Part shown: positions 8,613-17,412 of the stretch, in pieces
How the letters are laid out: each line of letters starts with the position of its first letter
How positions within the stretch are numbered: position 1 is the stretch's first letter
Assembly: GCA_050296515.1 (NCBI GenBank)
Contig: JBNKRJ010000019.1
Location: 46,121-110,120, forward strand
Direction: 5' to 3'
From: NBLH01 sp050296515
GTDB taxonomy: Bacteria > Bacteroidota > Bacteroidia > Bacteroidales > NBLH01
DNA length: 64,000 bases
Made by a program: the position numbers and the translations under genes
The notes under the pieces: generated by a model
What the model saw: only the letters and a program-made list of their open reading frames with translations
Database searches by the model: none
Told to the model about the DNA's origin: nothing

Positions 8613-8648
8613 AACGCAAGGATTAAAATAACTATAAATCCTTGCGTT
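8613..8648. terminator. Bidirectional terminator between convergent genes
   Basis: Arms AACGCAAGGATT (8613-8624) and AATCCTTGCGTT (8637-8648) pair perfectly over 12 bp. An A-run precedes and a T-rich stretch follows, so it can serve both the GldN-like lipoprotein gene (+) and the pyrophosphatase homologue (-). Confidence 0.85.
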
Positions 8649-8691
8649 CTTTGTAATCTCTAAGCTCTTAACATTTATATCGTCTTATTTT

Positions 8692-11004
8692 TCAAAACCT
8701 GAAAGTATTTGGTTTTTCTTCTAAATTCTCTTTTACTTGCTCAACCTTTGATAATCCGTCCAATTGTAATGCTTTCTTTTTCTTTGACTTATTAACCAGC
8801 AGAGGAACCATTAACAAAGCAGTAATAATCATTATTTTCATTAAAACAGTCATAGCTACAGCAGAAGTATCCTTAACAGGTTTTCCTACTTTATCACCAA
8901 CCTCCGAGGCCTGATAAGCATCTGATTCTTTTCCTATTAACTCGCCATTATAAACAGTACCTTCTTCTAAAGCATACTTTGTATTTTCAAGAACACTACC
9001 CTTATCAGACTGGTAAAGAGCCATAATGGTACTTGTTGAAATTACACCTAGCAACATAGCTGCAAGCATCTCTGCGCCACCTAAATAAGCTGTTAAAACA
9101 GGAACTGTAATTGCAATAACACCTGGGATCAATGTTTCCCAAATTGTAGCATAGGCAGCAACTTCGATGCACTGGTCATTATCAGCACTATCTCTTGCAG
9201 AATAAACAACTTCCTTTTCTCCCTCGGTAGCATAGGTCAAATCACCATTGTATTTATCCAAAATTTCATTGGCATCCTTTAACGCAGGTATATCATTAAA
9301 CTGTCGATTAACTTCGTTTACTATTTTCTTACTAACTCTTCTTACAGCAGCTAAAGCATTTGATGACAGTAAAAATGGAAGTAGTGTACCCACAATTAGA
9401 GAGCTTATAATCAATGGCTTGACTAAATTCACTTCATAAATTCCGGTTAACTGAACAAAAGCACTAAAAATAGCCAAAGAAGCCAACGATGAAGCAATCG
9501 TAAGAAATACTTTCCCCTGAGCAATTGATTGTGTTCCAATCAATTTTAAGTCATACGTTTGTTTCAAGGTAACCTCATCCAGCCTGGCCTTGTTGGCAAC
9601 ACTATCAGTATTATCTGCAACAGGTGCAAAAGCATTAAATGCCACCTGGAGGCCCATATTTCCTAAAAATCCAACAGCCGCTAAGCCAACTCCATAAAAA
9701 CCTGCAAAATAATAAGAAGCCAATACCACAGCAAGAATTACTGCAACAGGAATTCCTGTAGAAATTAAACCTGATTCTGTACTGCCCAAAATAGTACTTG
9801 CAATTCCCTTCCTTGACTCTCCAGCCAGGTTCTTAACAGTTTTGCTTTCTTTACTTGTAAAGTAATTTGAGATATAACTGATACTAACAGAAGCAACTAT
9901 TCCGAAGAATGCTGACCAGAAAATACCCAGGCTTTTGTATGTTGTTGTAATAACCTCTGCATCAGTTGTTCGGGTTACTTCCCATTCTGCTGGAATTGTA
10001 TATTTAATTGCAAAAAAAGTTGCGATAGATAAAACAATTGCAGCAAGCCATTCGGCAATATTGATTGCCTGACGCGATGTAGAAACCTCACTTGAACGCA
10101 ACAAATAGCTTCCGGCAATGCTTGCAAAGATTCCTATACTTGCAATTATCAAAGGCAATGACAATATACCTAATGTTTCTCCGTCACCTTGAGTTAAAAG
10201 TGATGTTCCAAGGAATACACTTGCAATAATTGCAGCTGTGAATGATTCAAACACATCAGTTCCAATACCTCCAACATTAGCAGTAATCTGTCCAGTTTCA
10301 TTCACAACAGAAGCTGGATTGTATGGTGATTTGTCTGTTATTCCTGCTTCTTTCTCCACAATTTCTACTTCAGCTTTTTCAGCACTTTTAGCAAAGATGC
10401 CACCACCTAAACGCGAGAAAACAGCAACTGCACTTGCACCAAAAGCAAACCCTGCCATCATGTTCAAATTGAAATTAAACATTGATGTTCCAAATTCACT
10501 TTCTTCAGGAACTAAAAACCTTGAAGCAAAAAATAAAATTAATAATCCAACTATAACAGACGAGGCATTGATCAAACCTGCGGAAATACTTGCTGAAAAT
10601 GTGGTTCTAAAACCATCGCTATAGTTTTTTTGACTTTCAGCAATAATTTTATCATTTGAACTTCCTGCAACTTGCTTAGAAAAATAATTGGCAGCAGCCG
10701 AAGATGCTGCTCCAATTATAACAGCAACTGCAAGCATTCCGTTTAACCCTTCTTGTGATTTTCCATAGAAAAAAGCAAGAATTGCTAAAGAAATAACAAA
10801 TAATGCCAAAAACTTATATTCAGCAACTATAAAAATAGAAATTCCTTTTTTAATTCTATTTGCTATCTCCTTTACTGTTGAGTTTTCGGATGAAAGTTTC
10901 TCAATTTTATAAGAATTCCAAAAACTAAACCCAAGGCCGATTATTCCGGCAGCAATTATTAAGTAACCTATTGGATCTATTACCAGTGATGCAAGTGTTA
11001 TCAT
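8692..11004 (-). CDS. Divergent membrane pyrophosphatase (H+/Na+-PPase) homologue lacking most catalytic aspartates
   Basis: At 770 residues with about 16 hydrophobic segments, this aligns over its whole length with the ion-pumping membrane pyrophosphatases: GFAFGASAVAVFSRLGGGIF (187-204), NPAS...NVGGIGTDVFESF (229-255), NAFAPVADNTDSVA (457-470), and DAYQASEVGDKVGKPVKDTS (695-714). The acidic motifs that bind Mg-PPi are degraded. Where the family has DVGADLVGK, PEDDPRNPA and IADNVGDNVGD, this protein reads EKAEVEIVEK, TDKSPYNPA and VVNETGQITANVGG. DAxGPIADNAGG is NAFAPVADNTDS, TDxLDAxGNTT is TYDLKLIGTQS, and VGDTVGDP is VGDKVGKP. The fold and inner-membrane location are well supported, but PPi hydrolysis is doubtful. 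It ends in a lysine-rich cytoplasmic tail. The gene stands alone. An automatic label of working PPase would be misleading. Confidence 0.8.
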   Translation of the reverse strand: MITLASLVIDPIGYLIIAAGIIGLGFSFWNSYKIEKLSSENSTVKEIANRIKKGISIFIVAEYKFLALFVISLAILAFFYGKSQEGLNGMLAVAVIIGAASSAAANYFSKQVAGSSNDKIIAESQKNYSDGFRTTFSASISAGLINASSVIVGLLILFFASRFLVPEESEFGTSMFNFNLNMMAGFAFGASAVAVFSRLGGGIFAKSAEKAEVEIVEKEAGITDKSPYNPASVVNETGQITANVGGIGTDVFESFTAAIIASVFLGTSLLTQGDGETLGILSLPLIIASIGIFASIAGSYLLRSSEVSTSRQAINIAEWLAAIVLSIATFFAIKYTIPAEWEVTRTTDAEVITTTYKSLGIFWSAFFGIVASVSISYISNYFTSKESKTVKNLAGESRKGIASTILGSTESGLISTGIPVAVILAVVLASYYFAGFYGVGLAAVGFLGNMGLQVAFNAFAPVADNTDSVANKARLDEVTLKQTYDLKLIGTQSIAQGKVFLTIASSLASLAIFSAFVQLTGIYEVNLVKPLIISSLIVGTLLPFLLSSNALAAVRRVSKKIVNEVNRQFNDIPALKDANEILDKYNGDLTYATEGEKEVVYSARDSADNDQCIEVAAYATIWETLIPGVIAITVPVLTAYLGGAEMLAAMLLGVISTSTIMALYQSDKGSVLENTKYALEEGTVYNGELIGKESDAYQASEVGDKVGKPVKDTSAVAMTVLMKIMIITALLMVPLLVNKSKKKKALQLDGLSKVEQVKENLEEKPNTFRF

Positions 11005-11333
11005 TTGGTTTAAATTAAGTGTGACAATCTTATTATTTTACAAGCATAAAAGTAAATATATTGCAACATATAAACAACTACACTTAAACATTTTCGTTAA
11101 AATCTTTAAAGTTTTACATAAATTCAAGCTCGTATCTTATTTTAAATATGATATTTGTCGTTTTGTAATTTCATGGTAATCTGTATTTTTAGGCAATATT
11201 TGTTGACCAGGGTCTAGTTTTTTATAAATTTGTGATACTCTCATAAATTATAGAATATAACTACTTCAAATAATGAAAGTAGTTGCGTAGTTTTAAAAAA
11301 TATTATTGTAAATACCTATAAAACTATATTTAA
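11005..11333. other. Divergent intergenic region between the PPase homologue and the dipeptidase
   Basis: This AT-rich gap holds the two divergent promoters. Apart from a promoter-like site at 11202-11232, no small ORF, hairpin or repeat of note is seen. Confidence 0.5.
11202..11232 (+). promoter_or_regulatory. Bacteroidota-type promoter candidate for the M20 dipeptidase gene
   Basis: GTTG (11202-11205) and TAAATTTG (11225-11232) match the -33 TTTG and -7 TAnnTTTG elements with a 19-base spacer. The site implies an untranslated leader of about 95 bases. Confidence 0.4.
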
Positions 11334-12707
11334 ATGAATGAAGTAAAGAAATACATTGACGAAAACCTTGACAGGTTTCTAGAAGAGCTTTTTGGTTTGA
11401 TTAGAATTCCTTCAGTTAGCTCAAAATCAGAGCATAAGGAAGATATGTATAAGGCCGCAGAATACATTAAAGAAGCATTGCTAAAAGTGGGTATGAATAA
11501 AGCACAAGTAATGGAAACAGAAGGAAACCCAGTTACATATGCGGAAAAAATAATTGACCCATCTTTTCCTACTGTAATGGTTTATGGACACATGGATGTA
11601 ATGCCCGCCGAGCCATTTGATTTATGGGAAAGCCCACCCTTTGAACCCGAGGTAAGAGACGGCAAAATATATGCTCGTGGTGCAAATGATGACAAAGGAC
11701 AGGGATTTATGCACGTGAAAGCAGTTGAGATTATGAACAAACTTGGCCTTTTAACCTGCAATGTGAAATTCATGATTGAAGGTGAAGAGGAAGTAGGCTC
11801 GCCCAATCTTAAAAAGTTCTGCGAAGACAACAAGGAATTATTAAAAGCCGATATTATCCTGGTTTCAGATACTGGTCTGATAGCAAAAGACATACCTTCA
11901 ATTACAACTGGTTTAAGAGGTTTAAGCTTTATGGAGGTTGAAGTTACAGGACCTAATAAAGATCTTCATTCTGGACTTTTTGGTGGAGCTGTAGCAAATC
12001 CAGCTAATATTTTATGTAACATGCTTTCTTCATTAATTGATGAAAAAGGACATATTAACATTCCGGGATTTTATGATGATGTAATTGAAGTTACTAAAGA
12101 AGAAAGAATTAAAATGGCAGAAGCTCCATTCGATTTGGAAGCTTACAAAAAAGCTCTTGATATCGATGTAGTTGCAGGTGAAGAAGGGTATTCAACAAAC
12201 GAACGTACAGGTATCCGTCCATCACTAGATATTAATGGAATCTGGAGTGGTTATACAGGAGAAGGAGCTAAAACAGTACTTCCTTCAAAAGCGTATGCGA
12301 AAGTTTCTATGCGATTAGTTCCTAACCAGGATAATGTGAAAATCAGTAAGTTATTTGAAAAACATTTCAATGCAATTGCTCCACCAAGTGTAAAAGTGAA
12401 GGTTAAAGCATTGCATGGCGGACAAGGATATGTTTCTCCGATTGATATGCCAGCTTATAAAGCAGCTGAAAAAGCCTATACTGAAGTTTATGATCGAGCA
12501 CCAGTGCCTGTTCGAAGTGGTGGTAGTATTCCAATTATTTCAACTTTTGAAGAAGTATTAGGAATCAAATCAATCCTTATGGGATTTGGCCTTGAAGAAG
12601 ATGCTATTCACAGTCCTAATGAAAGCTACAGAGTGGAGAACTTTACAAGAGGAATCGAAACAATTGTTTCTTTTTATCAACATTTCCCAAAAGAACTTAA
12701 CGCATAG
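11334..12707 (+). CDS. M20 family dipeptidase / metallopeptidase
   Basis: This cytoplasmic zinc peptidase of 457 residues is expected to cleave dipeptides or small peptides (carnosinase/CNDP-like dipeptidase group). Metal and catalytic residues are in place: H86 and D88 in VYGHMDVMP, D119 in ARGANDDKGQG, and the catalytic and metal glutamates E151 and E152 in EGEEEVGSPNLK. The dimerisation (lid) domain lies between about 190 and 345 and includes DLHSGLFGG. The last metal His is in EDAIHSPNE near the C-terminus. There is no signal peptide. It stands alone between a divergent promoter region and a strong hairpin at 12745. The substrate is not determined by the sequence. Confidence 0.92.
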   Translation: MNEVKKYIDENLDRFLEELFGLIRIPSVSSKSEHKEDMYKAAEYIKEALLKVGMNKAQVMETEGNPVTYAEKIIDPSFPTVMVYGHMDVMPAEPFDLWESPPFEPEVRDGKIYARGANDDKGQGFMHVKAVEIMNKLGLLTCNVKFMIEGEEEVGSPNLKKFCEDNKELLKADIILVSDTGLIAKDIPSITTGLRGLSFMEVEVTGPNKDLHSGLFGGAVANPANILCNMLSSLIDEKGHINIPGFYDDVIEVTKEERIKMAEAPFDLEAYKKALDIDVVAGEEGYSTNERTGIRPSLDINGIWSGYTGEGAKTVLPSKAYAKVSMRLVPNQDNVKISKLFEKHFNAIAPPSVKVKVKALHGGQGYVSPIDMPAYKAAEKAYTEVYDRAPVPVRSGGSIPIISTFEEVLGIKSILMGFGLEEDAIHSPNESYRVENFTRGIETIVSFYQHFPKELNA

Positions 12708-12744
12708 TATGTTGTAAATAAGAATTTTACACAAAACTATACAG

Positions 12745-12804
12745 CGGCAATTATCCATTAATCAAGTTAAAATAGCTTAGATAATATTTAATGGATAATT
12801 GCCG
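12745..12804 (+). terminator. Long-stem hairpin after the dipeptidase gene
   Basis: Arms CGGCAATTATCCATTA (12745-12760) and TAATGGATAATTGCCG (12789-12804) pair perfectly over 16 bp around a 28-base loop, followed by TATCTTTGTT. It most likely ends the dipeptidase transcript. The long loop is unusual. Confidence 0.6.
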
Positions 12805-12895
12805 TATCTTTGTTATTGAAGTTTATAATTAACCCTGGCTCTGGTTTAATTTTGTAATGATTTATTAGGATAAAATCCTTGAAATGAGATATAAG

Positions 12896-12947
12896 TCATT
12901 AGTCAATAGTCATTTGTTTTCGACAATTAATGACTAATGTCTAATGA
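12896..12947. repeat. Imperfect inverted repeat with TGACTAATGTCTAAT word
   Basis: Arms 12896-12914 and 12929-12947 (19 bases each) pair with two mismatches around a 14-base loop. The 15-base word TGACTAATGTCTAAT at 12931-12945 recurs exactly at 42711-42725, after pnp. It is one of the word-like intergenic repeat families of this genome. Confidence 0.65.
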
Positions 12948-13022
12948 CCTTAGTATTAAGCTGATATAATCTATATAAATAAATCATTACTATTTTGAAC
13001 TATAGCTTTAACCTTTAACAAA

Positions 13023-13712
13023 ATGACTAAGATTATTACGTTTTTGTTCTCAATTCTCATATCCTATACTTCTTTTGCACAACAAACATTCCTGGGAAAA
13101 CCAGAATATGGCATCATTAAATCAAGTATTTTTGATAATAGCTCGCCCTATTTTTATCCTGATCTATACAAGCGATATATTGAAGCAGATACGAGCTTAA
13201 CTATCAAAGACTTTCGATATTTGTATTACGGATATACCTTCCAATCTAAATACATTCCTAACCAGGAATCGAAATATGAATCACAAATGATGGTGTACCT
13301 TAGAAAAGGACGATTAAGTTCTGCTGAGCTGGATGAATTTATCAAAATAGCAGAACTAAAACTTAGAGACCTTCCTTTTGATATAAGAACGCTAAACATA
13401 CTGGCATTTAGCTATTTACAAAAAGACGACAGTATTACAAGTGCACGGTATAAATTCAAAAAAGAAATGCTTGTAAAAACTATCCTTTCAACGGGTGATG
13501 GTAAATCTGAACAAACAGCTTTTCACATAATTGACCCAGTTCATGAAATGGATCTTTTGAATGAATTGGGTTTAAAATTTGCTGCATCCACAAATCAGGC
13601 GAATGCTTTTTGCGATTACCTGGTTGTTCATCCTAATGAAAAAAATATCAGAGGTGTATATTTTGATGTGAGTAGGCTAATACGTGTCCGCATCGAACGC
13701 CAGCAAAATTAG
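13023..13712 (+). CDS. DUF4919 family secreted protein
   Basis: A Sec signal peptide (MTKIITFLFSILISYTSFAQ) is followed by a 209-residue alpha-rich domain with YPDLYKRYIEADTSLTIKDFRYLYYGYTFQ, which I recognise as the DUF4919 pattern of Bacteroidota periplasmic proteins. No catalytic motif is evident. The length of 229 residues is usual for the family. The stop codon overlaps the stop of the convergent IPExxxVDY gene by 4 bases, so no terminator separates them. The role is unknown. Confidence 0.75.
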   Translation: MTKIITFLFSILISYTSFAQQTFLGKPEYGIIKSSIFDNSSPYFYPDLYKRYIEADTSLTIKDFRYLYYGYTFQSKYIPNQESKYESQMMVYLRKGRLSSAELDEFIKIAELKLRDLPFDIRTLNILAFSYLQKDDSITSARYKFKKEMLVKTILSTGDGKSEQTAFHIIDPVHEMDLLNELGLKFAASTNQANAFCDYLVVHPNEKNIRGVYFDVSRLIRVRIERQQN

Positions 13713-14128
13713 ACGAAAATTTCCTTTTCTTTGGTCTTTAAATGTTCTAATTCAATTTCAAAAGCGGTAAGAATATTTTTCACTTTTTTTAATTTATCCA
13801 AGTATTGTTCGAATTCTTTACTGGAGCTAAACCCCTCACACTTAAGTACGTAGTCAATCTTTTTAATTGATTTTATAATACTTGAATGCTCCAATTTATT
13901 AGCATACAAAGTATATACTGTATCGCCTTCATCCTCAAATTTATAAACGGGGAATCGGTGTTCTTCTTTATTAATTTTTTCAATAATCACCAGGCTATCA
14001 GCTTGTTGAAACTTTGCACCCAGCTCCTGATTAAACATCCAACTAATTTTATGGGGACTCACGTGGGATGCTATTCCAATAAGCTTATACTCATTTTCAA
14101 GAGTAAGTGTATGAACTTTTGGTTTCAA
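13709..14128 (-). CDS. IPExxxVDY family protein
   Basis: This 139-residue cytoplasmic protein lies downstream of rnc on the same strand, the place where the IPExxxVDY family is found in Bacteroidota genomes. Diagnostic parts are the N-terminal YKLIGIASHVSPHKISWMFN segment and IKKIDYVLKCEG, where the family name motif is only partly kept (KKIDYVLK). The C-terminal 40 residues form a charged amphipathic helix. The start appears to be TTG at 14128, as no ATG or GTG lies nearby. The function is unknown. It is probably the last gene of the acpP-fabF-rnc transcript, with a 128-base gap before it. Confidence 0.65.
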   Translation of the reverse strand: MKPKVHTLTLENEYKLIGIASHVSPHKISWMFNQELGAKFQQADSLVIIEKINKEEHRFPVYKFEDEGDTVYTLYANKLEHSSIIKSIKKIDYVLKCEGFSSSKEFEQYLDKLKKVKNILTAFEIELEHLKTKEKEIFV

Positions 14129-14256
14129 TCAGAGTATTTTTTGATGAAAGTCAAATGTACAAAGTTTAGTAATAAATTCCAACAATACGCTACAAGACTT
14201 AAACTTACTTTTAAAAGAAAAAAGCTTGGGGAACTAATCAAAATTTAAGTTCTTAA

Positions 14257-14976
14257 TTAGTTTTCTAATTCACCAAGAGTTATAAGGGCCTCTCTTGCAG
14301 CATTTTGCTCAGCTTCCTTTTTGGAGTTACCAAGTCCTTTTCCAATTATTTTTTCTTCAAGCATAACCTCAGAAATGAAATTCGAATCCTCTTCAGAACT
14401 AAAAGAACTAAACTCTACAGGACTTTTCGTTTTTTGTGACCACTCTATTAACTGGCTTTTATAATTGTAGTTGGTCACCTCAAGTTCTTCTAAATCAATG
14501 TGTTCATCTATGATTTTTTGGCTTATAAACCTTGAGACTGCTCTATATCCTTTATCCAGATAAATGGCGCCAATTAATGCTTCAAATGCATCTTCATATA
14601 TTCTACTACTTGCGAGTTGGATATTTGTACGCTGAATAATAAACTGATCAAGGTTAATATTAACGGCTAGTTCTTTTAGCTTTTCGCCATTTACAATTTT
14701 CGACCGCATTTCGGTTAAAAAGCCTTCACGCTCACTGGGGTATTTTTTATAAAGGTAATCACTGATAACCGCATCAAGAATAGAATCACCCAAATATTCA
14801 AGTCTTTCATTATTAACACGTTCTCCATTCAAAGTATATGATGCGGATTTATGAGTAAGGGCAATTTGATACAAAGAAAGATCCGAGGGCCAAAACCCAA
14901 GGATCTTTCTTAGTTTTTTTAAGAAATCTTTATTATTACTGGTTAATATCTTTAATGCCGCGATTCTACGAAGCAC
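14257..14976 (-). CDS. rnc: Ribonuclease III
   Basis: This endonuclease cuts double-stranded RNA in rRNA and mRNA processing. The 239-residue protein has the signature NERLEYLGDSILDAVISDYLY (about residues 51-71), carrying the first acidic metal ligands, and EDAFEALIGAIYLDKG with the second set (about 127-142). A C-terminal double-stranded RNA-binding domain covers about 170-235 (YKSQLIEWSQK to GNSKKEAEQNAAREAL). The start is GTG at 14976, 10 bases after fabF. The order acpP-fabF-rnc is conserved and suggests one transcript. Confidence 0.97.
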   Translation of the reverse strand: MLRRIAALKILTSNNKDFLKKLRKILGFWPSDLSLYQIALTHKSASYTLNGERVNNERLEYLGDSILDAVISDYLYKKYPSEREGFLTEMRSKIVNGEKLKELAVNINLDQFIIQRTNIQLASSRIYEDAFEALIGAIYLDKGYRAVSRFISQKIIDEHIDLEELEVTNYNYKSQLIEWSQKTKSPVEFSSFSSEEDSNFISEVMLEEKIIGKGLGNSKKEAEQNAAREALITLGELEN

Positions 14977-14986
14977 AAGCTTATTC

Positions 14987-16234
14987 TTATAATTTCTTAA
15001 ATATCACAGATGCATTATGTCCACCAAAACCAAATGTATTGCTTAGTGCAACCTTTATTTCTCTTTCTTTAGCTTTATTAAAAGTAAAGTCAAGTTTTGG
15101 ATCAATCTCCGGATCAAGATTAAAATGGTTGATTGTTGGTGGAACGATACCATTTTTGATTGCTAATATACAAGCGGCAGCCTCTATAGCACCAGCTGCT
15201 CCAAGCAAATGCCCTGTCATTGATTTAGTAGCACTAATGCTTAATTTATAAGCATGTTCGCCAAAAACCTTTTGAATAGCCATTGGTTCAGCAATATCAC
15301 CCAATGGTGTAGATGTTCCATGAACATTGATATAATCAACATCTTCAGGCTTTAAACCAGCATCTTCTAATGCATTATTCATAACCAAAGCGGCACCAGC
15401 ACCTTCTGGATGAGGGGCCGTTAAGTGATGAGCATCAGCAGATAAACCTCCACCTACAAGCTCTGCATAAATTGTAGCACCGCGTTTTACTGCATGTTCA
15501 TATTCTTCTAGAATAATTGCAGCACCACCATCAGCCATTACAAAACCATCCCTGTCAACATCAAATGGTCTAGAAGCTGTTTCAGGATCATCATTTCTGT
15601 TTGAAAGTGCCTTCATTGCTGTAAAACCACCAAGACCAGCTTCATTCACAGATGCTTCAGAACCACCTGTAATGATAATTTCAGCTTTGTTTAAACGAAT
15701 GTAATTAAATGCATCTATAATTGCATTAGTTGCAGATGCACAAGCTGAAACTGTGGTAAAATTAGGTCCCCTAAAATTATATTTCATAGATATATGCCCA
15801 GCAGCAATATCAGAAATCATTTTAGGTATAAAGAAAGGATTGAATTTAGGGATTTCACCACCTTTTACATATTCCTTAACTTCCTGTGTTAAAGTGTCAA
15901 TACCTCCAATACCAGAGCCCCAAATCACGCCAGCTTTATCGTGGTTAATGCTTTCCAGGTCCAATTTTGAATCCTTAATAGCTTCTTCTGCTGCAATTAG
16001 AGCAAACTGAGCATAAAGATCCAACTTTCTAGCCTCTTTACGATCAAAATAGTTATTAGGATCGTAATCTTTTATTTCGCATGCAAATTGGGTCTTAAAT
16101 TTCGAAGCGTCAAATTTCTTAATTGGAGCCGCTCCGCTTGTCCCATTCTTTAAATTTTCCCAAAATGATGGAATATCATTACCAATTGGTGTAATTGCAC
16201 CAAGTCCGGTAACCACTACCCTTTTCAACTCCAT
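14987..16234 (-). CDS. fabF: 3-oxoacyl-[acyl-carrier-protein] synthase II
   Basis: This condensing enzyme elongates acyl-ACP with malonyl-ACP in fatty acid synthesis. The 415 residues show the whole thiolase fold: VVVTGLGAITPIG at the N-terminus, the catalytic cysteine in TVSACASATNA, the first histidine in INVHGTSTPLGD, the lysine and second histidine in SATKSMTGHLLGAAGA, and the C-terminal SNTFGFGGHNASVIF. The length is normal and no motif is altered. It lies 99 bases downstream of acpP, its carrier protein, and 10 bases upstream of rnc. Confidence 0.97.
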   Translation of the reverse strand: MELKRVVVTGLGAITPIGNDIPSFWENLKNGTSGAAPIKKFDASKFKTQFACEIKDYDPNNYFDRKEARKLDLYAQFALIAAEEAIKDSKLDLESINHDKAGVIWGSGIGGIDTLTQEVKEYVKGGEIPKFNPFFIPKMISDIAAGHISMKYNFRGPNFTTVSACASATNAIIDAFNYIRLNKAEIIITGGSEASVNEAGLGGFTAMKALSNRNDDPETASRPFDVDRDGFVMADGGAAIILEEYEHAVKRGATIYAELVGGGLSADAHHLTAPHPEGAGAALVMNNALEDAGLKPEDVDYINVHGTSTPLGDIAEPMAIQKVFGEHAYKLSISATKSMTGHLLGAAGAIEAAACILAIKNGIVPPTINHFNLDPEIDPKLDFTFNKAKEREIKVALSNTFGFGGHNASVIFKKL

Positions 16235-16333
16235 AAAATAATAACTTTATTTTTGCTAAAAACAAAAATTTATAAAAAGAAAAGGAGCATGCATAGAATT
16301 TGCAGCTCCATGCCCTACAAAAAATAATTTGTA

Positions 16334-16570
16334 TTATTTTACGTTATCCCCGATATACTTAATAGCATCACCGACAGTAACAATAGTTTCCGCTTGATCG
16401 TCTGGAATAGCGATATTGAATTCTTTTTCAAATTCCATGATCAATTCTACAGTGTCAAGAGAATCGGCACCCAAGTCGTTGGTGAAGCTTGCAGATTCAC
16501 TAACTTCGTTTTCGTCAACTCCAAGTTTGTCTACAATTATAGCTTTAACTCTTGATGCAATGTCTGACAT
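16334..16570 (-). CDS. acpP: Acyl carrier protein
   Basis: This 78-residue acidic four-helix protein carries acyl chains on 4'-phosphopantetheine attached to S37 in DLGADSLDTVEL. It is the first gene of the acpP-fabF-rnc group. A 269-base divergent gap separates it from purN and should contain its promoter; I could not fix a good TAnnTTTG match for it. Confidence 0.97.
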   Translation of the reverse strand: MSDIASRVKAIIVDKLGVDENEVSESASFTNDLGADSLDTVELIMEFEKEFNIAIPDDQAETIVTVGDAIKYIGDNVK

Positions 16571-16800
16571 AGTTCTAAAATTTAGTTAATAATAAAAAAT
16601 TTAATTTTGTTTTGAAAGTGCAAAGAAATAATAATTTCAATGAAAAAAAAAATTAAAAATCGCAAAAACCGGTTTTTTAACAGTCTAATCCAGTGCTTAT
16701 TATTAAATTACTATTCATGCATAACATTCAAGTAAACAACAAGATAGGTAGATATTGTGTTTCAGGCACTATTTTTATTTAGATTTTTAACAACTATAGT

Positions 16801-16808
16801 TACCTTTG
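16801..16808 (+). promoter_or_regulatory. -7 element TACCTTTG upstream of purN
   Basis: TACCTTTG matches TAnnTTTG exactly and lies 32 bases before the purN start. The -33 element is poor (TTTA at the expected spacing). Confidence 0.45.
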
Positions 16809-16839
16809 AAATATAAAATGATATTACAATATACTAACA

Positions 16840-17412
16840 ATGAAGAATATAGCCATATTTGCATCAGGCAGTGGAACAAATGCTGAAAATATTATAAAAC
16901 AATTTGCCAAAAGCGATCAAATTAATGTAAAGCTCATTTTAACTAATAAAAAAGATGCCTATGTTATACAAAGGGCTATAAATCATCAAATTGAATGGAT
17001 GGTTTTTAACAGGCAACAATTCTACGAATCGGACTTTGTTTTGCAAATACTTAAAGCAAAAGATATTAACGCAATTGTTCTGGCGGGTTTTCTATGGTTA
17101 ATTCCTGACTCATTAATTAAGGCCTATCCTGATAAAATTATAAATATCCATCCGGCCCTGCTCCCAAAATATGGAGGTAAAGGTATGTATGGAATGCATG
17201 TTCACAAAGCGGTCATTGAAAACAATGAAACTGAAAGCGGCATTACGATTCATTATGTGAATGAAAAATACGATGAAGGAAAAATACTTTTCAATGCAAA
17301 ATGTAAGATTGAACCTGATGATACACCTGAATCACTGGCCAATAAAATTCATGAGCTTGAATACAAGCATTTTCCTGAAATTATTGAAAGCTGGTTGAAA
17401 AGTACTAATTAA
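16840..17412 (+). CDS. purN: Phosphoribosylglycinamide formyltransferase
   Basis: This purine synthesis enzyme transfers formyl from 10-formyltetrahydrofolate to GAR. The 190-residue length is normal. Visible marks are the N-terminal phosphate loop FASGSGTNAENI, the folate-site stretch LAGFLWLIP, the catalytic Asn and His in INIHPALLPKYGG and the aspartate in HYVNEKYDEGKIL. It is monocistronic. Its last 8 bases overlap the 3' end of the convergent porW gene, so antisense overlap of transcripts is likely. Confidence 0.96.
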   Translation: MKNIAIFASGSGTNAENIIKQFAKSDQINVKLILTNKKDAYVIQRAINHQIEWMVFNRQQFYESDFVLQILKAKDINAIVLAGFLWLIPDSLIKAYPDKIINIHPALLPKYGGKGMYGMHVHKAVIENNETESGITIHYVNEKYDEGKILFNAKCKIEPDDTPESLANKIHELEYKHFPEIIESWLKSTN

